Below are positions 32,494 through 32,574 of a DNA stretch of 32,574 nt, one piece after another. The position numbers and the translations under genes were made by a program. The DNA is taken from contig JAKLKB010000075.1 in the NCBI GenBank assembly GCA_023150835.1, positions 1 through 32,574 on the forward strand, written 5' to 3'. The DNA comes from Myxococcota bacterium. Its GTDB lineage: Bacteria > Myxococcota_C > UBA6777. The notes beneath the pieces were generated by a model, which did not search any database, was not told the origin of the DNA, and saw only the letters and a program-made list of their open reading frames with translations. Each line of letters starts with the position of its first letter. The stretch's first letter is position 1.

Positions 32494-32574
32494 CAGACGA
32501 GATCCGCCCGTTGAGTGATCGTAAAAATGTAGGGGCAGCCCCCTGTGGCTGCCCAACCATCGGGCGGTTCGCGA
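32494..32574 (+). mobile_element. TIR element copy 8, cut by window end
   Basis: ACGAGATCCGCCCGTTGAGT, GTAGGGGCAGCCCCCTGTGG CTGCCC and the start of GGGCGGTTCGCGA match copy 5 in layout; the right half is beyond the window. Confidence 0.88.

Noticed and set aside
31838-32560. Two long minus-strand frames of ~240 residues over the 32-bp array
   Set aside because: Both result from the periodicity of the array and a dispersed element; composition is His/Pro/Thr-rich and both frames are equally open.

Overview
The window reads like a chromosomal segment of a Myxococcota-type (formerly deltaproteobacterial) organism. The best evidence is a cell-surface protein (15992-18310, minus) with three MopE-type calcium-binding Cys repeats and a C-terminal Cys-hydrophobic-Arg tail resembling the MYXO-CTERM sorting signal. 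Many lipoproteins and TPR-like proteins agree with this. A Bradymonadia-like lineage is possible, but that is inference.

Layout. 1-2.8 kb (minus): a very Cys-rich tandem-repeat protein running off the left edge, then a membrane-anchored PP2C phosphatase. 3-4.3 kb (plus): a TPR-like lipoprotein followed by a decayed duplicate of its own 3' end. 4.75-5.8 kb (minus): mtnA. 6-10.5 kb (plus): a two-TM repeat protein, a CcmA-like ABC ATPase, RdgC apparently split over two adjacent genes, and folD. 10.5-13 kb (plus): a large three-TM protein of unknown function, convergent with aroC (minus). 14.7 kb: a NarL-type response regulator with its own terminator. 16-18.3 kb (minus): a SpoIID/FW/MopE surface protein. 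19-21.4 kb (minus): aconitase. 21.8-22.8 kb (minus): a repeat lipoprotein. 23.3-24.8 kb (plus): HU, an exported protein and a 52-residue lipoprotein. 25.5-26.2 kb (minus): lipB. 26.4-29.9 kb (minus): a giant CpXC-like/HEAT protein, divergent from a hotdog-domain protein with a long disordered tail (30.1-31.8 kb). 31.9-32.4 kb: a 32-bp tandem array.

The housekeeping genes (methionine salvage, one-carbon metabolism, shikimate pathway, TCA cycle, lipoylation, nucleoid) mostly stand alone and do not form one pathway. The intergenic spaces are unusual. There are at least eight copies of a ~115-128 bp element with terminal inverted repeats; one copy is split by a nested insertion, and three copies appear to supply the TAA stop codon of the neighbouring gene. 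A second ~125-bp dispersed family has three copies. There are several tandem arrays (28, 32, 36, 39, 40 and 71 bp and a 9-bp microsatellite). Short duplications of gene ends recur beside four genes. Two adjacent genes at the left edge look frameshifted at or near homopolymers. All calls come from reading the sequence by eye; no database search was run.
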